The translations under genes were made by a program, and so were the position numbers. DNA of 64,000 nucleotides from Citromicrobium sp. JLT1363. GTDB lineage: Bacteria; Pseudomonadota; Alphaproteobacteria; Sphingomonadales; Sphingomonadaceae. The notes beneath the pieces are model-generated. The model was not told the DNA's origin, made no database searches, and saw only the letters and a list, made by a program, of their open reading frames with translations. The stretch is taken from positions 62,001-126,000 of the forward strand of contig NZ_AEUE01000008.1 in the NCBI RefSeq assembly GCF_000186705.1. The letters are read 5' to 3'. Positions 61,382-64,000 of this stretch are shown here, piece by piece (position 1 is the first letter of the stretch; every line of letters starts with the position of its first letter).

Positions 61382-61946
61382 GCTGGACCGTCAGCCGCGC
61401 CTCGAAGGGGCGCGGTATCTGCTGCGGCCGCTAGCCGCCGAGGACTGGGACGCGCTCTACGCAATCGCCTCGGATCCGGCGGTGTGGGAACAGCATCCCA
61501 TGCAGGATCGCTGGCGGCAGGATGTCTTCCGCGACTTCTTCGACGATGCGCTGGCCAAAGGCGGCGCGCTGGCGATTATCGACAAGGTCAGGGGCGAGAT
61601 CATCGGCTCGTCACGGTTCCAGGCGCTGAAGAGTGCCGAGGAGGACGAGGAAGAGCAAAGCTCGGTCGAGATCGGCTGGACCTTCATCGCCACGCGCTAC
61701 TGGGGGAAGGGCGCTAACCGGGAGATCAAGCGGCTGATGGTCGGCCATGCTCTCGAGAGTGTCGAGCGTGTCGATTTCCGCGTCGGCGAGGCCAACTGGC
61801 GCAGCCGCACCGCGCTGGAAAATATCGGGGCACAGCGTACCCGGCGAACCGACCTTTCCAAATACCAGCGCAAGCGCGTGCTGCACCTGATCTACGCCAT
61901 CCGCCGTGAGGATTTTGCGGACGGCCCGCTGGCAAGCGACACCTAG
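61368..61946 (+). CDS. GNAT-family N-acetyltransferase
   Basis: A 192-aa RimJ-like acetyltransferase: RYLLRPLAAEDWDALYAIASDP at the front, SVEIGWTFIATRYWGKGANREIKRLM (acetyl-CoA loop, split across the two halves) in the middle, and VDFRVGEANWRSRTALENIG near the end. The target is unknown. It overlaps the aminotransferase gene by 14 bases, so they are co-transcribed. Confidence 0.88.
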   Translation: MSLPELDRQPRLEGARYLLRPLAAEDWDALYAIASDPAVWEQHPMQDRWRQDVFRDFFDDALAKGGALAIIDKVRGEIIGSSRFQALKSAEEDEEEQSSVEIGWTFIATRYWGKGANREIKRLMVGHALESVERVDFRVGEANWRSRTALENIGAQRTRRTDLSKYQRKRVLHLIYAIRREDFADGPLASDT

Positions 61947-61962
61947 GCGCGCGCGTCGGGAC

Positions 61963-62415
61963 TCAGCGGCTTCGGGCGGACATCGGCAGGCGACGGGTCA
62001 TGCGCAGCCCGTCGCGCATGTTCAGCGCAAGCAGCGTAAGGTTCACCGCGCCTGCGAGAAGTTCCACGGCCTGTACCACGAAGAACACCGTATCGAATTC
62101 GCCCGCGTCGGCTTTCCAGGCGAAGAACAACGCCGCCGGGATGAGGATGATCGCGCCGTTCGCCGCAATGATCGGCATGCGCCGCAGCTTGCGCCCGACA
62201 AGGCCTCCGCGCGCCCCGCGCGACCGGATGAACCCCGTACCGCCCGTAGCGGCCAGCGCGGGGACCAGCAGCAGGAAGCCCCAGGGTATCGCCAGCTTGA
62301 CCGTGGCGATCTGTGCATGGGTGCCCAACGTTTCCACCAGTACGGTCGACAGCCAGAAGACCGCGATCAGCCCTGTTGCGAAGACCCCTGCGATGGGGTG
62401 GATCAGTTTAGACAT
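61963..62415 (-). CDS. Four-helix membrane protein under MarR-type control
   Basis: A 150-aa membrane protein with helices at about 8-27, 38-55, 81-98 and 106-127 (LIHPIAGVFATGLIAVFWLS, LAIPWGFLLLVPALAA, MPIIAANGAIILIPAALFFAW, TVFFVVQAVELLAGAVNLTLL). The ends are basic (LRMTRRLPMSARSR). I do not recognise a family. GGAGG lies ahead of the ATG at 62415. It is divergent from the MarR gene with three shared operator copies between them, so it is very likely the repressor's target. Confidence 0.75.
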   Translation of the reverse strand: MSKLIHPIAGVFATGLIAVFWLSTVLVETLGTHAQIATVKLAIPWGFLLLVPALAATGGTGFIRSRGARGGLVGRKLRRMPIIAANGAIILIPAALFFAWKADAGEFDTVFFVVQAVELLAGAVNLTLLALNMRDGLRMTRRLPMSARSR

Positions 62416-62469
62416 GACGAACCTCCGTGCTTTCGCGCGCCCCGCCGCGACAGCCGCGGCGGGCATATA

Positions 62470-62528
62470 CATAGCTAGCTATTATATTGCTTGATAGCAA
62501 GCTATGCTTATTTGCATAGCGAGCTATG
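62470..62528. promoter_or_regulatory. Three operator copies shared by MarR gene and membrane protein gene
   Basis: The palindrome CATAGCnnGCTATG occurs at 62470-62483 (last base T), 62493-62506 (first base G) and 62515-62528 (perfect). The centres are 23 and 22 bases apart, about two DNA turns, in an AT-rich island between the two divergent genes. This fits a dimeric MarR repressor binding on one face of DNA. The third site lies just before the likely MarR start. Confidence 0.8.
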
Positions 62529-62546
62529 CCGGCCTATCGGGGGGCC

Positions 62547-62999
62547 ATGCGCTTCTCGAAAGACAGTTCGGCCGGCTATCTGGTCAACGACCTTGCCCGA
62601 CGCTTTGCGGCTGCGCTGCAAGCGCGGATCAAGCCGCTGGGGCTTTCCACCGGTGTCTTCCCGGTGATGGTCCAGCTATGGGAGGATGACGGTCTGACGC
62701 AGACCGAGCTGGTCCGCCGCATAGGGGTGGAGCAGGCCACCATGGCGAACACGCTGGCGCGGATGCAGCGTGACGGGTTGATCGCCAGACGGCGCAGCAA
62801 GGCCGATGGCCGGGTGCAGGAGATCCGCCTGACCGACAGGGGCAAGAGCCTGCGCGGCCCGGCGATCGATGCGGCGCTGGCGGTGAACGACACCGCGCTG
62901 TCGAGCCTGTCGCCCGAAGAGCGCGAGCAGTTCCTGGGCCTAATGGGCAAGATCATCCGTACCTTCGACGATGGGGAGGGTGCTGCCGCCGACGATTAG
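62547..62999 (+). CDS. MarR-family transcriptional regulator
   Basis: A 150-aa winged-helix dimer protein: FSKDSSAGYLVNDLARRFAAAL forms the first dimer helix, LTQTELVRRIGVEQATMANTLARMQRDGLI is the helix-turn-helix with recognition helix, RRRSKADGRVQEIRLTDRG is the wing, and the C-terminal helices follow. Start: ATG 62547 after a G6 run is taken; ATG 62526 would add seven residues and lies inside operator site 3. It probably represses itself and the divergent membrane protein. Confidence 0.9.
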   Translation: MRFSKDSSAGYLVNDLARRFAAALQARIKPLGLSTGVFPVMVQLWEDDGLTQTELVRRIGVEQATMANTLARMQRDGLIARRRSKADGRVQEIRLTDRGKSLRGPAIDAALAVNDTALSSLSPEEREQFLGLMGKIIRTFDDGEGAAADD

Positions 63000-63014
63000 A
63001 GATCAGATCTGCTC

Positions 63015-63234
63015 AATGTCCCGCCTCAGGGCAGGCGCATCGTCCGCATCGCGCAGAACGCGATGTGGGCGGGCATCCGCGCGGTCCGCCCCGCTGCGCA
63101 TCTGGGCGATGATGGATGGACGGTCGTGACAAGGGACGGAAAAGCTCTGCGCGCAGTTCGAACACACGGTGGCCGTGGCCGCCAAGGGCGGGGAGGTGCT
63201 TGCGCTGAGGCAGGCCGAGACGGCCCCGGTCTGA
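63015..63234 (+). pseudogene. Decayed fragment of methionine aminopeptidase (map)
   Basis: Frame 1 reads RRIVRIAQNAMWAGIRAVRP then AAHLGD and DGWTVVTRDG. The first two are the mid-part of type I Map, while DGWTVVTRDG belongs about 80 residues later; the joint lies at 63108-63113 in a GATGAT. Then a run of four A (63140-63143, one too many) shifts the frame, and the text goes on as KLCAQFEHTVAV, the Map C-terminus, ending at TGA 63232. So this piece has an internal deletion, a frameshift and no N-terminus. It follows the MarR gene by 15 bases. Confidence 0.75.
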
Positions 63235-63318
63235 CATCTGGCACCGGGCGCTGTCCTACATCGGCCCGCACCGCTATGGTCGGACCGTTCTTTGACACCG
63301 TTCGCTGCCGCAACGACC

Positions 63319-63335
63319 CGCGCTGTGAAAGCGCG
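63319..63335 (-). terminator. Small hairpin after the second GNAT gene
   Basis: CGCGCT (63319-63324) and AGCGCG (63330-63335) pair perfectly around a five-base loop. On the minus strand it comes 14 bases after the 21-base repeat that follows the GNAT stop. No U-run follows. Confidence 0.4.
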
Positions 63336-63348
63336 AGGAATTCTCCCT

Positions 63349-63369
63349 CTGGACACTGTGTCAGGTGTG
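63349..63369. repeat. 21-base repeat, copy 2
   Basis: The 21 bases are identical to 1158-1178, in the same orientation. This copy touches the stop codon of the GNAT gene (63370-63372) and is followed on the minus strand by a hairpin 14 bases on, the same layout as copy 1 after msrA. Confidence 0.8.
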
Positions 63370-63918
63370 TCAGGGCGCGATGGGCCGGGCGCTCGCTTCG
63401 GCCCGTCGGGCACCGCCGGCCTTCGGGTTGTTCAGGCTGAGGTACACGCTGTCGCACCACTCGTCGCCGATCTTCAGCGTGCGGCTCTCGCGGCCCGTTT
63501 CCTCAAAGCCCATCCGCCGGAGCAGGCGTAGCGAGGCGGTGTTTCGCGGGTCCACGTCTGCTTCCACTGTGGGCAGATCGTGCACAGCGAAGGCACGGTC
63601 CAGCACGGGCCGCAGCGCCTCTCCCGCGAAGCCTTTGCCCCATGCATCGGGATGGAGGATGAAGCCGATTTCGGGGAATGCGAACAGGCCTGCCTTCCCG
63701 ATCACGCGCCCCTCGTGCTCGATCACGAAGTCCTCGCCCTGGGCCGGGTCGATGGCAAGCATGGCGTCCAGCCAGGCTTGGGTTTCGGCAATGTCCGTGT
63801 GTGGTGGCGTCGACCAGTATGCGGTCGCGTCCCTGTCGCTGAGGATGGTGTGGAAGGCCTGGAGGTCGCACGCTTTGGCGGGGCGCAGCAGCAACCGCTC
63901 GGTTCTGATTTCCGTCAT
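63370..63918 (-). CDS. GNAT-family N-acetyltransferase (RimJ/RimL-like)
   Basis: A 182-aa acetyltransferase with the usual opening IRTERLLLRPAKACDLQAFHTIL, the middle strand IGFILHPDAWGKGFAGEALRPVL (acetyl-CoA binding region, given here in short form: HPDAWGKGFAGEA) and VEADVDPRNTASLRLLRRMGF near the end. Target unknown. The ATG at 63918 overlaps the stop of the upstream minus-strand gene (ATGA), which supports this start over a TTG 21 bases upstream. Confidence 0.88.
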   Translation of the reverse strand: MTEIRTERLLLRPAKACDLQAFHTILSDRDATAYWSTPPHTDIAETQAWLDAMLAIDPAQGEDFVIEHEGRVIGKAGLFAFPEIGFILHPDAWGKGFAGEALRPVLDRAFAVHDLPTVEADVDPRNTASLRLLRRMGFEETGRESRTLKIGDEWCDSVYLSLNNPKAGGARRAEASARPIAP

Positions 63919-64000
63919 GCGGCTGCGGCATTGCTCCAACGGACTTCAAAGCCACCGGCGTCGCGTCCCTCGCCATCGTCGTCGTTGGCGCCGGTGAGGC
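63915..64000 (-). CDS. C-terminal end of a gene cut by the right edge
   Basis: The last 27 codons of a minus-strand gene read LTGANDDDGEGRDAG then GFEVRWSNAAAA and stop at 63915. It overlaps the GNAT start by four bases (ATGA), so the two are likely co-transcribed. Too short to name. Confidence 0.5.
   Translation of the reverse strand, partial: LTGANDDDGEGRDAGGFEVRWSNAAAA

Noticed and set aside
63003-63413. A minus-strand frame of 136 codons with several Cys, at first taken for a zinc-ribbon protein
   Set aside because: The other strand reads as pieces of methionine aminopeptidase; the Cys come from the reverse of that fragment.

Overview
The window looks like chromosomal DNA of a GC-rich alphaproteobacterium of the Sphingomonadales, most likely Erythrobacteraceae. 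This rests on the genes seen: a gltD/gltB pair of sphingomonad type, many TonB-dependent receptors, a FecI/FecR pair, an Anbu proteasome-type operon, a cyanide-insensitive type bd oxidase, a SlyD-type FKBP and an EipA-family protein. Base composition is fairly even. No insertion sequence, integrase, phage gene or CRISPR array was seen. The placement is an inference from protein resemblance; no search was run.

Layout. 1-5824: a cut membrane protein, SlyD-like FKBP, MsrA, a secreted methyltransferase-like protein, a SIMPL lipoprotein, AguB, FolK, tRNA-Lys and an outer-membrane-like protein. 5897-13925: gamma-glutamyltransferase, then gltD-gltB (gltD has no visible normal start codon). 14028-24342: a 64-aa protein with a sorting-signal-like C-terminus, an RND efflux operon, the cioAB oxidase operon with a 42-aa DUF2474 gene, and a diguanylate cyclase. 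24498-28815: an S46 dipeptidyl-peptidase and acetyl-CoA synthetase. 28930-36317: circularly permuted ATP-grasp, alpha-E protein, transglutaminase and Anbu, followed by the NHEJ pair Ku and LigD.

36355-41623: an OxyR-like regulator, a YdcH-family protein, then a five-gene run: NhaA, periplasmic alpha-carbonic anhydrase, a DUF2490 protein, an SbtA-type bicarbonate transporter and an SbtB-like PII protein, with a strongly structured leader before nhaA. Together these read as a sodium-coupled inorganic-carbon uptake unit. 41687-50230: a peptide and amino-acid scavenging region with a trans-sulfuration enzyme, a secreted cyanophycinase fused to an isoaspartyl peptidase, an AsnC regulator, a TonB receptor, and a C69-like hydrolase whose nucleophile position is Ser.

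50267-58547: prephenate dehydratase, then FecI, FecR and an STN-type TonB receptor followed by an autotransporter. 58548-64000: a terminator and sparse DNA, tRNA-Ser, EipA-like protein, aminotransferase, GNAT enzyme, a membrane protein and a MarR regulator that share three evenly spaced operator copies, a decayed methionine aminopeptidase fragment, a second GNAT enzyme, and a cut gene at the right edge. Recurrent fine-scale signals include two hairpins that hold a Shine-Dalgarno sequence in the 3' arm, and a 21-base repeat found after two unrelated minus-strand genes at opposite ends of the window.
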